This document shows, one piece after another, positions 1-8,880 of a stretch of 64,000 nt of DNA (within the stretch, counting starts at the first letter, position 1; each line of letters starts with the position of its first letter). Origin of the DNA: CAYJFQ01 sp964369955 (GTDB lineage: Bacteria; Bacillota_I; Bacilli_A; Erysipelotrichales; Erysipelotrichaceae). Under the pieces are notes generated by a model that saw only the letters and a program-made list of their open reading frames with translations, searched no databases and had not been told where the DNA came from. The DNA lies in NCBI GenBank assembly GCA_964369955.1, contig CAYJFQ010000005.1, forward strand, positions 1 through 64,000, given 5' to 3'. The position numbers were made by a program, and so were the translations under genes.

Positions 1-13
1 AGGGAGATAAAAG

Positions 14-1213
14 ATGAATGAAATTAAATGTCCAAAATGTGGAGAAGTATTTACAGTAGACGAATCTGGATATATCGCAATTGTCGGTCAGGTAAGAGAT
101 ACAGAATTTCAAAAAGAATTAGCTCAAAGAGAAAAATTACTGCAAGACGCAAAAAATAATGAAGTTAACCTAATTAAGATACAAGCCGAAAAAAACTTAG
201 AAAAAAGCCTAGCAGAAGCTAATCAGTTAATTGAAAAACTTAAAGGTGAATTGAATAATGCCGATACAAAAAAGAACCTAGCAATCAATGAAGAAGTAAT
301 GAAAAACAAAAATGAATTAGAATCAAAAAACCGAGAAATATTAGAACTTAAACTAAAAAGTGAAACCAGTGAATCTAACAATGCCATGAAAATAAAGATG
401 CTTGAAGAAAGGTTTAGAAATCAACTAACAGAAAAAGATGAACAAATTAATTACTATAAAGATTTAAAAACAAGACAATCAACAAAAATGTTGGGAGAAA
501 GCCTAGAACAACATTGTGAAATAGCTTTTAATCAAGTCCGTGCAATCGGTTTCCAAAATGCTTACTTTGAAAAGGATAATGATTCAAGTAGTGGAAGCAA
601 GGGTGATTATATCTTCAAAGAAAAAACTGACGATGGAATTGAATACATTTCAATTATGTTTGAGATGAAAAACGAAATGGATACAACTGCTACTAAAAAG
701 AAAAATGAAGATTTTTTCAAAGAGCTAGATAAAGACCGACGTGAAAAAAACTGTGAGTACGCAGTACTTGTCTCAATGTTAGAGCCGGATAATGAATATT
801 ATAACAACGGAATAGTTGATGTATCTCATAAGTATCCTAAGATGTATGTAGTTCGACCACAGTTTTTCATTCCGATGATCACTTTGTTAAAAAATGCAGC
901 AAAGAATTCAATTGAATATCGCACTCAATTAGCAGAAATTAGAAATCAAAATATTGATATTTCAAATTTTGAAAATGAAATTGCTGATTTTAAAGATAAA
1001 TTTGGCCGTAATTATGATTTGGCTAGCAGAAAATTCCAAGATGCTATTAAGGGAATTGACGCTACTATTAAAAGTTTAGAGAAAACAAAAGAAAATCTAT
1101 TATCCTCTGAAAATAATTTAAGACTCGCAAATGATAAGGCTCAGGATTTAACAATTAAAAAACTTACAAAAAATAACCCAACAATGATTGCTAAGTTTGA
1201 AGAATTGAAATAG
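14..1213 (+). CDS. DUF2130 family protein (COG4487), coiled coil plus nuclease-like domain
   Basis: The 399-residue protein matches my recollection of the DUF2130/COG4487 family, whose function is not firmly known. It starts with a CPKCG knuckle (residues 6-10), possibly half of a zinc ribbon. A Glu/Lys-rich coiled coil follows at about 30-150, then a globular domain at 160-300. That domain has a spaced E162 / GD198 / FEMK (E217, K219) pattern resembling a PD-(D/E)XK nuclease core; the nuclease reading is my inference. The AGGGAG at positions 1-6 supports the ATG at 14. It stands alone and is followed by a strong terminator. The upstream neighbour is outside the window. Confidence 0.8.
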   Translation: MNEIKCPKCGEVFTVDESGYIAIVGQVRDTEFQKELAQREKLLQDAKNNEVNLIKIQAEKNLEKSLAEANQLIEKLKGELNNADTKKNLAINEEVMKNKNELESKNREILELKLKSETSESNNAMKIKMLEERFRNQLTEKDEQINYYKDLKTRQSTKMLGESLEQHCEIAFNQVRAIGFQNAYFEKDNDSSSGSKGDYIFKEKTDDGIEYISIMFEMKNEMDTTATKKKNEDFFKELDKDRREKNCEYAVLVSMLEPDNEYYNNGIVDVSHKYPKMYVVRPQFFIPMITLLKNAAKNSIEYRTQLAEIRNQNIDISNFENEIADFKDKFGRNYDLASRKFQDAIKGIDATIKSLEKTKENLLSSENNLRLANDKAQDLTIKKLTKNNPTMIAKFEELK

Positions 1214-1228
1214 TGTTAAGAAATATGT

Positions 1229-1266
1229 AAAACAGCAGGCTTTGGGTACCTGCTGTTTTACTTTTT
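1229..1266. terminator. Bidirectional intrinsic terminator after the DUF2130 gene
   Basis: An 11-bp perfect stem (1229-1239 with 1249-1259, core ACAGCAGG/CCTGCTGT) is followed by a T-rich tail and preceded by an A run. It can therefore stop the forward DUF2130 transcript and the reverse transcript of the DsrE-like gene. Confidence 0.9.
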
Positions 1267-1312
1267 AAATTAAGGGTTTATTTATCAAAATGTTTACACA
1301 TTTAAATAACTA

Positions 1313-1648
1313 CTATATTGTGATTAATTTCTCATCATCTTTTAAGATGTTAGATAATGGGATACCCATCGCAATAACTTCAATTCCTAAATCTTCTAAT
1401 TCTTCGACTGCCCCTAATGCTTTAGCGCAAGCCACACAAGCTCTTACTTTAACACCTGATTCAAGAGCGGTTGTAATTTTTTCTTGAATCTCAAAATCTG
1501 TTGCAACCAACTTTGCGGTGGCACCCCAAATAATTAATTCTACTTCATCCCACCAACCTTTAGCTTTTGCGTTAATTGCATACATGAAAACCATAGTGTG
1601 AGCAGTTACTGGATTATCATTAACCCATAGGATATTTAACTTTGACAT
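1313..1648 (-). CDS. DsrE/DsrF-like family protein
   Basis: This 111-residue protein has the small alpha/beta fold pattern of the DsrE/DsrF/YchN group (start MSKLNILWVN, later VRACVACAKALG). It carries two cysteines in a CVAC context near the middle, where sulfur-handling members carry a reactive cysteine. Whether it binds persulfide is not known; many stand-alone DsrE-like proteins have no assigned function. A GAGAGG ribosome site precedes the start on the reverse strand. The gene is monocistronic and shares the bidirectional terminator at 1229-1266. Confidence 0.75.
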   Translation of the reverse strand: MSKLNILWVNDNPVTAHTMVFMYAINAKAKGWWDEVELIIWGATAKLVATDFEIQEKITTALESGVKVRACVACAKALGAVEELEDLGIEVIAMGIPLSNILKDDEKLITI

Positions 1649-1739
1649 ATATAACCTCTCTGGTTGTTTTAAATATTATAACTTAATGAAATTAATAAAT
1701 ATATAATCTATTTTATTTTAAACAATAGTTAATAAGGTA

Positions 1740-2525
1740 CTATTTATTAGAAATACTCGTTGCTTTGTATCCTTCTTCTAAATAAATTGTCTCAATGTTG
1801 TAGTTCTTAGTAAAATAATCAACCATAGTTTCTATTCCTGGTATTTCACATTGTGCATGATTTACTCTGATAACTGGAATTTCATTATCTAGGCAATATT
1901 GAATTCCTTCATAAGTCATACATCCATCATCACTAACTACAATTGCTTGTGGGTTATTTTTTAACATGAGAGGTACATTTGTGGCTGCTCCTGTACCTAA
2001 GGCTAATGATTCTACTTCTTGATCAGGATTACCAAACACTTGAACAGTGTCTTGTCCATATGGCGCTAATTTAGTGGCAATTTTTTTTGCGATATCTTTT
2101 ATTGGGCGTTTAGTGAAAGTTGCATAACTTTCAAAAGAATTAATATTTCTTTGTTTAAAGTCTAATTCGAATAATTTAGCCCAAATATCCGTTACCCCAA
2201 TTTCAGGTAATCTATCCCAATAGTCGTGGCAACGATAAAGACAAATATTGTTAGAATTTAGTAGTTCTCTTTTATAATTAGCTGATTCTAAATAAATCTT
2301 ATCGGGAGATGTTGTAGCTTGATAAAATGGGTTTTCATGACTGACTATAAAATTTACACCTTCTTCTATCGCTTGTTTAATAGCTTTTGTTGTAGCCATC
2401 CAACAGACTCCGATTTTTAAAACTTTTTGATTAGGATCGCCTTGTAAAACATAATCCCTTGACTTATTATAGTTTACCCATGTTCCTGTTTTTTCTAATT
2501 CACTTATTATTTCTGTTATTTTCAT
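1740..2525 (-). CDS. Nif3-like dinuclear metal centre protein
   Basis: The 261-residue protein matches the Nif3/YqfO (GTP cyclohydrolase I type 2-like) family. N-terminal signatures include GVCWMATTKAIKQAIEEGVNFIVSHENPFY, in which a His serves as metal ligand, and RCHDYWDRLP; a second half-domain at about 155-250 carries a late His and Glu near INVNHAQCEIPGIE-type sequence. Family members bind two metal ions, and their physiological role is unclear. At 261 residues it resembles the compact form without the PII-like insert. An AGGGGAAC ribosome site precedes the ATG. It is a single-gene unit, reading away from the VanY gene. Confidence 0.85.
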   Translation of the reverse strand: MKITEIISELEKTGTWVNYNKSRDYVLQGDPNQKVLKIGVCWMATTKAIKQAIEEGVNFIVSHENPFYQATTSPDKIYLESANYKRELLNSNNICLYRCHDYWDRLPEIGVTDIWAKLFELDFKQRNINSFESYATFTKRPIKDIAKKIATKLAPYGQDTVQVFGNPDQEVESLALGTGAATNVPLMLKNNPQAIVVSDDGCMTYEGIQYCLDNEIPVIRVNHAQCEIPGIETMVDYFTKNYNIETIYLEEGYKATSISNK

Positions 2526-2674
2526 ATTGTTCCCCTTTATTTATTTATACTATTTATTTTCTGGTAGTGATATCATATTTATTATTTTAAACAAATGTAA
2601 TAATTGTTTAAAGCATTTAAAATTGATTAGGTATAATTGAAATTCTCTAGTATAATTTTAAAGGAGGTAAGTTT

Positions 2675-3709
2675 ATGAAAAAAATAAAAATTATCTTAGC
2701 TTGCTTAATTTTAATTACATTAGTTGTTGGAGGAGTTGCCTTTAGTATTTATTCTTCAATAAAATTAGACTTCAACGACGATAAAACAACACTTATGTAT
2801 GGTGAGGCAGTTGATGTCTCTACTTTATATATTCCTATTGATCAAGAAGTTATATTACCGGTAATTGATACAACAATTATCGGAGAAACAGAGTATGTTT
2901 TTAAGGTTGTTGGTGAGTTATTTGATAAGGAGTTTAAGCATACTGTTATAGTGGTTGACAATGTTGCGCCTGTTGTTGAATTGAAAAATAATGTAATAAT
3001 TACTAGTGATAAAGATATTGATCCACTAGAAAATATTATATCAGCTACTGATAACTCTGAAGAAGAAGTCGAAATTACCATCAATGGAGCTATCGATGAT
3101 GAAGCTGGTATCTATGATATTACATATCTAGTGGAAGATAATTATGGTAATGTAACTGAGGATGTTGTCACTTACTTATATAACTGTACACCTGAAAACA
3201 TGAAAGAACCTTTTACAATTGATGGGGTAATAATTGCGAGCAAAACAATCCCGTTGCCAAAAAACTATGACCCAGGAATTGATGAAACTGCTGAAAAACA
3301 ATTGTATAAGATGTTAGATGATATGGATGATGCAAATGTCGGAGTGGCTATTAAGAGCACATACCGCGATTATGATTTACAAGAATATCTATTTAATCGC
3401 TACGCGGCTAGCGATGGAATCGAAGAGGCTAATCGTTATTCTGCTAAACCTGGCTATTCTGAACATCAAACAGGTCTAGCCTTTGATGTTGGGTGGCTAA
3501 CTGAATCTTTTGAAAATAGTGACTCATTTGAATGGCTAGATGATAATGCTCATAAGTATGGCTTTATCTTAAGATACCACAAAGGAAAAGAAGAAGTTAC
3601 TGGTTATATTTACGAACCATGGCATTATCGTTATCTAGGTGTTGAGCTAGCTACTAAGGTAAAAGAAAGTGGATTAACACTAGAAGAGTACTATAAAATA
3701 TCTTATTAA
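2675..3709 (+). CDS. Membrane-anchored D,D-carboxypeptidase of the VanY/M15B family
   Basis: The 344-residue protein has an N-terminal membrane anchor (about 5-27), one or two Ig/cadherin-like repeats (about 34-165) and a C-terminal M15B peptidase domain. The zinc motif is complete: H264 and D271 in the SxHxxGxAxD block and H317 in EPWH, with E314 as likely base. Family members trim the terminal D-Ala from peptidoglycan stem peptides outside the cell. No vancomycin-resistance genes lie nearby, so a cell-wall maintenance role is more likely than resistance. The AAAGGAGGT ribosome site is excellent. A TATAAT at 2651-2656 is a likely -10, but I find no convincing -35. Confidence 0.88.
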   Translation: MKKIKIILACLILITLVVGGVAFSIYSSIKLDFNDDKTTLMYGEAVDVSTLYIPIDQEVILPVIDTTIIGETEYVFKVVGELFDKEFKHTVIVVDNVAPVVELKNNVIITSDKDIDPLENIISATDNSEEEVEITINGAIDDEAGIYDITYLVEDNYGNVTEDVVTYLYNCTPENMKEPFTIDGVIIASKTIPLPKNYDPGIDETAEKQLYKMLDDMDDANVGVAIKSTYRDYDLQEYLFNRYAASDGIEEANRYSAKPGYSEHQTGLAFDVGWLTESFENSDSFEWLDDNAHKYGFILRYHKGKEEVTGYIYEPWHYRYLGVELATKVKESGLTLEEYYKISY

Positions 3710-3710
3710 C

Positions 3711-3734
3711 AGACACATTTTATGTGTCTTTTTT
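3711..3734 (+). terminator. Intrinsic terminator after the VanY-type gene
   Basis: A 7-bp stem AGACACA/TGTGTCT is followed by a T run just after the stop codon. Confidence 0.85.
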
Positions 3735-3773
3735 ATATTAAGGTATTTTCTAAATTGTTTAATTTTAATTATT

Positions 3774-3805
3774 TGGTATATACAATTTTTTAATTGTGAT
3801 ATAAT
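3774..3805 (+). promoter_or_regulatory. NagR-like operator overlapping the promoter of the ManA-SIS-NagA operon
   Basis: TGGTATATACAA (3774-3785) is one base off a perfect dyad and resembles NagR/DasR sites of HutC-type GntR regulators, as I recall them. A TATAAT -10 lies at 3800-3805, so bound repressor would cover the -35 region. The same core appears as a perfect dyad at 17997-18008. A second dyad, ACAATTTTTTAATTGT (3782-3797), overlaps it. Confidence 0.6.
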
Positions 3806-3827
3806 TCTTTATGGAAAAGAGGTACCT

Positions 3828-4604
3828 ATGAAAGCATTTTTCTTTGATGTAGATAACACATTGTTAAATGAAAAAACTCATCAATTAGAGGATTCCAGTA
3901 TTGAAACGATCAATAAATTAAAGGATAAAGGTCATAAAGTTTTCTTAGCTACAAGCCGCACTTTAAATGAAATATTTTTATTTGAGGGAAGAGTTGATTT
4001 TGATGGATTAATTTTAGCTAACGGCGGGAAACTCTTTATTGATGGTAAATTATTTAAAGAATATTACTTAACTAAAGAAGAAGTTGAGTCGGTAATTGAG
4101 CTAAATGAGAATGATCCAAAAATTGTAGTTGTCTATCGACATAATGAAGATAGTGTGTGTTTAACTAAGATTGATCACAATATATTTGACACATGGTGGT
4201 TTGAAAATAATGGAATTAAAACCACTGAGCGTCCTTTGTCAAAAGATGATAAAATATTCCAAATGTTTATTAAGGGAGATCTTAAGAAGGATAATCCTAT
4301 CTACAAAAAGTTAAATAATTGTGGAATTAAAGAGCATTTTCCAACCTACAACTCAGTATTGCCTAACGATATAAATAAGGCTAAAGGGATTTTGGAAGTA
4401 GTTGATTATCTAGGTATAAATTTAGATGATTGTGTGTGTTTTGGTGACAGTTTGAATGATTTGGAAATGTTTGAAATAATTAAAAACTCATATTGCATGG
4501 GTAATGGCAAAGATGAGTTAAAAAAGATTGCTTATCGAATAATTGGCTCTGTTGGTGAAGATCCAATTAAAGCAGTAGCAATCGAAGAAAAATGGATTGA
4601 TTAA
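3828..4604 (+). CDS. HAD superfamily (Cof type) sugar phosphatase
   Basis: The 258-residue protein has the HAD catalytic motif DVDNTL at residues 7-12 (nucleophile D7), a mid-protein C2-type cap, and the metal-binding motif FGDSLNDLEMF near residue 205. Cof-type HADs hydrolyse sugar phosphates or similar small phosphoesters; the substrate cannot be read from sequence. An AAGAGGT ribosome site precedes the ATG. It is the first gene of the operon that continues with manA, SIS, MFS, GPI, HAD and nagA, behind a NagR-like operator. A role in relieving sugar-phosphate stress or recycling an intermediate is plausible. Confidence 0.85.
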   Translation: MKAFFFDVDNTLLNEKTHQLEDSSIETINKLKDKGHKVFLATSRTLNEIFLFEGRVDFDGLILANGGKLFIDGKLFKEYYLTKEEVESVIELNENDPKIVVVYRHNEDSVCLTKIDHNIFDTWWFENNGIKTTERPLSKDDKIFQMFIKGDLKKDNPIYKKLNNCGIKEHFPTYNSVLPNDINKAKGILEVVDYLGINLDDCVCFGDSLNDLEMFEIIKNSYCMGNGKDELKKIAYRIIGSVGEDPIKAVAIEEKWID

Positions 4605-4618
4605 GGGGGAGAAAAATC

Positions 4619-5545
4619 ATGTATAAAATTAAACCATTATTCCAAGAAAGAATTTGGGGCGGATATAAATTAAGAGAAAAATTCGGCTATGAGTTCCAAC
4701 AAGATCCAGTAGGTGAATCTTGGAATGTTGCAGATGTACCACTAGGAACTAATGAGGTTGAAGGAACTGGTATGGATTTATCAGAATTCTACAATAAGTA
4801 TCGTGATGAATATTTTGCTTGTAAGACTGAACAGTTACCAATTCGTGTAACGATTATTGATCCGATAGATAATCTATCTGTTCAATTACATCCTAGTGAT
4901 AGTTATGCACTTGAGCATGAAAACTCATTGGGAAAACCTGAAGCTTGGTATGTTATGGAAGCTGAACCAGGCGCAAAGATTCAGTTTGGCCATACTGCTC
5001 AAACTAAAGAAGAATTTATTGAGATGACTAAAAATAATCGATGGGATGAATTATTAACCTATGTAGATGCTGTTGAAGAAGAGTATCTATACGTTGATTG
5101 GGGTATTTTACACGCAGTTGGCAAAAACTGCTTGTGTTATGAAGTTGCTCGTAATGCGGATGTTACTTATCGCGCATTTGATTATAATCGTATTGACAAG
5201 AAAACAGGGAAAACAAGAGATTTACACCTTGAGAAAGTAATTGATAATATTAAGGCTCCACATGTTGGAGTTGGACCTATTAAACCTGAAGAAACTTGGG
5301 ATAATGGAGTAGGGGTTATCGAATACTACAATAAACCAGGTGAATTTATTTTCCGTCGTATCAGATGTAATGATACAGGAGTTTATCAACAAAGTGAATT
5401 TGGTTTCTATACTATTGGTAAGGGATCTGGAAAAATTAATGGTGTTGATGTGAAAATAGGGGATACTTATTTCTTCCCTATTAATGCGGGAGAATTAAAA
5501 ATAGAAGGAAAGATGGACTTGTTAATGTCAAGTTACCAAGATTAG
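4619..5545 (+). CDS. manA: Class I mannose-6-phosphate isomerase
   Basis: The 308-residue protein is a canonical short bacterial type I PMI. It opens with PLFQERIWGG, carries the zinc motif SVQLHPSD with the later EAW glutamate and LHAVG histidine, and has the family block YRAFDYNR. It interconverts mannose-6-P and fructose-6-P in the cytoplasm. The ribosome site AGGGGGAG is strong. The gene lies 14 nt after the HAD gene and 9 nt before the SIS gene. Two more PMI-type proteins occur at 18815 and 20569, so this one may act on a different hexose phosphate. Confidence 0.9.
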   Translation: MYKIKPLFQERIWGGYKLREKFGYEFQQDPVGESWNVADVPLGTNEVEGTGMDLSEFYNKYRDEYFACKTEQLPIRVTIIDPIDNLSVQLHPSDSYALEHENSLGKPEAWYVMEAEPGAKIQFGHTAQTKEEFIEMTKNNRWDELLTYVDAVEEEYLYVDWGILHAVGKNCLCYEVARNADVTYRAFDYNRIDKKTGKTRDLHLEKVIDNIKAPHVGVGPIKPEETWDNGVGVIEYYNKPGEFIFRRIRCNDTGVYQQSEFGFYTIGKGSGKINGVDVKIGDTYFFPINAGELKIEGKMDLLMSSYQD

Positions 5546-5554
5546 GAGAAAAAA

Positions 5555-6274
5555 ATGATACAAACATTTGATATTGCCTTAAAATTAGTTAATGAAATCA
5601 AAGAAACGCAACAAGATAATATTTTAAAAGCGGCAGAAATGATTGGACAAGCTTTTATTGATGGCAAGAAATTTTTCGTGACAGGATCAGGGCATTCTCA
5701 TACAGTTACCGAAGAATTCTATGGTAGAGCTGGTGGGTTAGCCTTTACTGTCCCAATTATGCAGAATGAAATTACTTTAACTGATCATCCAACTAAAAGC
5801 ACGCACTTAGAACGTTTAGAAGGTTATGCTTATATGTTGGCTGGTTTATATCGAATTAGTGCAGGAGATATAGTTTTTATTGCCTCAAATTCTGGCAGAA
5901 ATTCATTCCCAGTTGAAATGGCACTATATGCGAAAGAACACGGCGCAAAAGTAATAGCCCTAACTAATTTAAAGCACTCTAGTTCAGTGACGTCTCGTCA
6001 TTCAAGTGGGAAAAGATTAATGGATTTAGCTGATTTAATCATTGATAACTGTGGTGAATTAGGTGATGCGGTTACTGTTGTTGAAGGGGTAAGAGCTAAT
6101 ATGTATCCAACTTCTTCGATCGCAAATAGTGTTATTTGTGGCGCAGTAAGTTTACATGTTGCGGAGTATATTGCAAGTAAGGGTGTTGAGGTGCCAGTTT
6201 TCTGTAGTGCAAATGTTGATGGTGGTGAAGTTTTTAATGATGAGTACTTCAAAAAATATACAAGATTATTTTAA
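5555..6274 (+). CDS. SIS domain phosphosugar-binding protein, UPF0309-like
   Basis: The 239-residue protein has a single SIS fold: VTGSGHSHT phosphate loop at about 43-51, FIASNSGRNSFP loop at about 108-119, and the conserved stretch ANMYPTSSIANS. This arrangement matches the UPF0309 (sugar isomerase domain) family, whose substrate is not established. By context it probably isomerises or binds an amino-sugar or hexose phosphate. TAGGAG precedes the ATG by a few bases. Its stop codon lies inside a terminator hairpin that separates it from the MFS gene. Confidence 0.82.
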   Translation: MIQTFDIALKLVNEIKETQQDNILKAAEMIGQAFIDGKKFFVTGSGHSHTVTEEFYGRAGGLAFTVPIMQNEITLTDHPTKSTHLERLEGYAYMLAGLYRISAGDIVFIASNSGRNSFPVEMALYAKEHGAKVIALTNLKHSSSVTSRHSSGKRLMDLADLIIDNCGELGDAVTVVEGVRANMYPTSSIANSVICGAVSLHVAEYIASKGVEVPVFCSANVDGGEVFNDEYFKKYTRLF

Positions 6275-6301
6275 TGAGAAAAGTGTTTTCTCATTTTTTT
6301 A
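6273..6301 (+). terminator. Intra-operon terminator or attenuator between SIS and MFS genes
   Basis: A 10-bp perfect stem AATGAGAAAA/TTTTCTCATT with a 3-nt loop is followed by seven T residues. It begins at the SIS stop codon, and its T run abuts the AGGAGA ribosome site of the MFS gene. No promoter is obvious between them, so it likely reduces rather than blocks downstream expression. Confidence 0.75.
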
Positions 6302-6311
6302 GGAGAAAAAA

Positions 6312-7481
6312 ATGAAAAAAGAAAAAGTATTACTAATTAAGTTTATGATCATTAATGGACTTGCCTTCTTCGGGTATGCATTTACTAACATTTTTCTTAT
6401 TCCTTTCTTAGATCAGTTAGGATACGACGCCGTTGCTAGAAGTTGGTTATTTGCACTAGGGGCTATTGTAACTATTGTTGGTCAGTTTGCATTTGGTTAT
6501 TTATGTGATTATTTTAAAACAGATAAGTGGGTCTTTTTTGGGATAAGTATATTTTTTGCGATAGTTAATTGGATATTATATAGTTTACAGATTTCTGACA
6601 TCTTCATTGTCACAAGTTTTACATTATTAGTGTTCTCGATGTTTAGAATAGTGCAAGGTATCTTAGATTGTTGGGTTATTGAAAGTGATGAATATTGTTT
6701 GGATAATTATGGAGCTATCAGAGCTTTCGGGGCCATTGGTTGGGCGATTAGTTGTCCAATAGCGGCTGTTGTTTTGGAGCATCTAGGTTACCAAGCGATC
6801 GGAACATCTTTTACGATAATTACGATTATTACTTTAGTTTTAGCTTATTTTATTGAGGATGCACAAAAGGTTGTGTCTGATAATAAGATTGAATTTTCAG
6901 ATACAATGTTATTACTTAAGAATCAAGACTTTCTTATTTATACTATGATTTTCTTTTTCTTATTTATGTCAATAACTGCTGATGCGTATATCACAATTGA
7001 TAAGATGTTGAATTTAGGTGCTTCCTCTGCTGAGATTAGTTATAAATGGTCTTTTCAAGCAATTTGTGAGTTACCGCTCTTTTTCTTAGGTGGATGGTTT
7101 ATTAAGAAATATGGTGGAAATAAAGTTTTGATCTTTGTTTCTGTAATGTATTTTTTGAGATTCTTTGGTTTTGCATACGCGAGTACACCAATGCAAATAG
7201 TTTATATTTCTGGTCTACAGATGGTAACTTATCCATTGGTAATGATTTGTAGCAAGCAAATGATTGATAGCACTGCCCCTGTTAATTTGAGGGCGACAGC
7301 ACAACAGTTAGCCACTTCAATATATTCAGGTGGTAGCTTATTAATCACGCCGATAGTGTGTGGTTTACTAAGTGGTGTTTTTAATACAGATGTAGCTTTA
7401 ATGGGAGCTGGAATTCTTTCATTAGTTCCTATTGGGTTGATTGCGATATATCGCATAATTAAAAAAGGAGAAATGAAATGA
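6312..7481 (+). CDS. MFS sugar permease, LacY/MFS_1-like
   Basis: The 389-residue integral membrane protein has about 12 hydrophobic segments. It has the loop GYLCDYFKTDKW between helices 2 and 3, where MFS proteins carry GxxxDRxGR, and a similar loop after helix 8 (FIKKYGGNK). The overall pattern suits the LacY-like/MFS_1 group of proton symporters. In this operon it probably imports a sugar, amino sugar or small glycoside that bypasses the PTS. The SD AGGAGA sits directly on an attenuator T run. Its last codons overlap the GPI start by 4 nt (ATGA). The substrate is unknown. Confidence 0.82.
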   Translation: MKKEKVLLIKFMIINGLAFFGYAFTNIFLIPFLDQLGYDAVARSWLFALGAIVTIVGQFAFGYLCDYFKTDKWVFFGISIFFAIVNWILYSLQISDIFIVTSFTLLVFSMFRIVQGILDCWVIESDEYCLDNYGAIRAFGAIGWAISCPIAAVVLEHLGYQAIGTSFTIITIITLVLAYFIEDAQKVVSDNKIEFSDTMLLLKNQDFLIYTMIFFFLFMSITADAYITIDKMLNLGASSAEISYKWSFQAICELPLFFLGGWFIKKYGGNKVLIFVSVMYFLRFFGFAYASTPMQIVYISGLQMVTYPLVMICSKQMIDSTAPVNLRATAQQLATSIYSGGSLLITPIVCGLLSGVFNTDVALMGAGILSLVPIGLIAIYRIIKKGEMK

Positions 7482-8038
7482 AAGAACTAAAAACAGATGG
7501 AGTAATTAATTTTCAAACAGGTGAGTTTATTAGTGATAAGTTGTCAACTTATTACAAAAAACTTAGTGAAACAGCAACAATCTATGAAAATAAAGAAGCT
7601 GCTAGTAACAGTGATGAAGTAGCTTACTATGTTACAAGTGAGATTCACGACCAACCAGAAGATAATAAGTTTGCCTTGAACTGGGGTTTAACTTGTATTT
7701 ACCCAATTACCGTTGATGGTGAGTGTGCAATGACAAGGGGACATTTCCACAGCGATAAAGAGTATCCTGAATATTATATGTGCACTTCAGGAGAGGGACA
7801 TTTATTGTGCTGGGATGGTGAAGATGAAGTTATGGCTTATCATATGACAGCGGGTAGCTTACAGTATATTGATGGAAAAATAGCTCATCGATTAATTAAT
7901 ACAGGTGATGAAATTTTTAAAGTGGCTGCGTGTTGGAATGTAAATGCTGGCCATGATTATCAAACTATTGAGGATCAAGGATTTCCAATAAGAGCATACA
8001 AAGACAATGGCAAACTAGTCTGGAAAAATAGCAAGTGA
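7478..8038 (+). CDS. Cupin-type glucose-6-phosphate isomerase
   Basis: The 186-residue protein matches the cupin phosphoglucose isomerase family best known from archaea. The metal motif is visible as RGHFHSDKEYPEYY (two His and a Glu) followed by a C-terminal His in IAHRLIN. It would interconvert glucose-6-P and fructose-6-P, or act on a related aldose phosphate, in the cytoplasm. AAAGGAG lies 7 nt before the ATG, which overlaps the MFS stop. A diverged second copy is at 18047. Having two cupin GPIs suggests at least one has another sugar-phosphate substrate. Confidence 0.83.
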   Translation: MKELKTDGVINFQTGEFISDKLSTYYKKLSETATIYENKEAASNSDEVAYYVTSEIHDQPEDNKFALNWGLTCIYPITVDGECAMTRGHFHSDKEYPEYYMCTSGEGHLLCWDGEDEVMAYHMTAGSLQYIDGKIAHRLINTGDEIFKVAACWNVNAGHDYQTIEDQGFPIRAYKDNGKLVWKNSK

Positions 8039-8880
8039 TTAAAGCTTTTTTCAGTGATTTAGATGGAACTTTATTAGATAACGTTGCAGTTTTTGGGGAA
8101 GGATTAAGCGTTAAAAATATTCAAGCTCTAAAAGATTTAAGCAATAGTGGAGTTAAAGTTGTTTTAGCTTCAGGAAGAAACTATGAATTTGCGGAAGTTT
8201 ACATCAATCAAGAATATGGATTTAATTTCGATTTGATTGGATCAAATGGTGGAATTATTAAATACAATGGAGAAATTGTAGAGCAACATCTTGCGGATAA
8301 AAGTAAACTATTGGAATTAACAAATACTTTGTTAAATGAAAATATCGTTAATACATTTTTAGTTACTAGCGATTATCAACATCATTTTTTAAATGTTGAA
8401 GAAGAGGTGTATAAGTACTTTTTAGATAGCTATAAAAAGGGTTATATAGGTTATGTTAGTAATGAGTCATATTTAGATAAATTGATGAATAATGATTTTC
8501 CTACGCCTTTAAAAATGGTTATTAGAACAGAAGGCTATGAGAGTAGTGAAAAACTGATTAAAAGGCTCAATGCTCAATTTAAAGATGATTTTGATTTCTA
8601 TGGCTCCACAGATGTTTATATTGAAGTTATGCCAAAGGGGATTAATAAAGGAAAGGCTGTAGAGAGTCTTTGTAAGTTGTATGGAATTAATTTAGATGAG
8701 TGTGCAGTTATCGGAGATGCTCAAAACGATATCTACATGTTTGAAAAAACTAAGCATAGTTATGTTATGAGTCATTCTAAGAATAGCGTTAAAGAATATG
8801 CGAATAATATAACTGAAGATGTCGCAAGTGTAATATATAAAATAATAGAAGAGAATAACAATGAAAACAATAATACATAA
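8035..8880 (+). CDS. HAD superfamily (Cof type) sugar phosphatase
   Basis: The 281-residue protein has HAD motif I DLDGTLLD at residues 8-15, the Cof-type cap, and motif IV GDAQNDIYMF. The start is GTG at 8035, which overlaps the TGA of the GPI gene (GTGA) and lacks a Shine-Dalgarno sequence, so translation is probably coupled. It overlaps nagA by 20 nt. It is a typical broad-range sugar phosphatase; the in vivo substrate is unknown, but its place directly before nagA suggests an amino-sugar phosphate. Confidence 0.85.
   Translation: MIKAFFSDLDGTLLDNVAVFGEGLSVKNIQALKDLSNSGVKVVLASGRNYEFAEVYINQEYGFNFDLIGSNGGIIKYNGEIVEQHLADKSKLLELTNTLLNENIVNTFLVTSDYQHHFLNVEEEVYKYFLDSYKKGYIGYVSNESYLDKLMNNDFPTPLKMVIRTEGYESSEKLIKRLNAQFKDDFDFYGSTDVYIEVMPKGINKGKAVESLCKLYGINLDECAVIGDAQNDIYMFEKTKHSYVMSHSKNSVKEYANNITEDVASVIYKIIEENNNENNNT

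Noticed and set aside
1290..1487. Forward open frame of 65 codons opposite the DsrE-like gene
   Set aside because: It is antisense to a recognisable gene and has no ribosome site. The same holds for the other antisense frames in the window.
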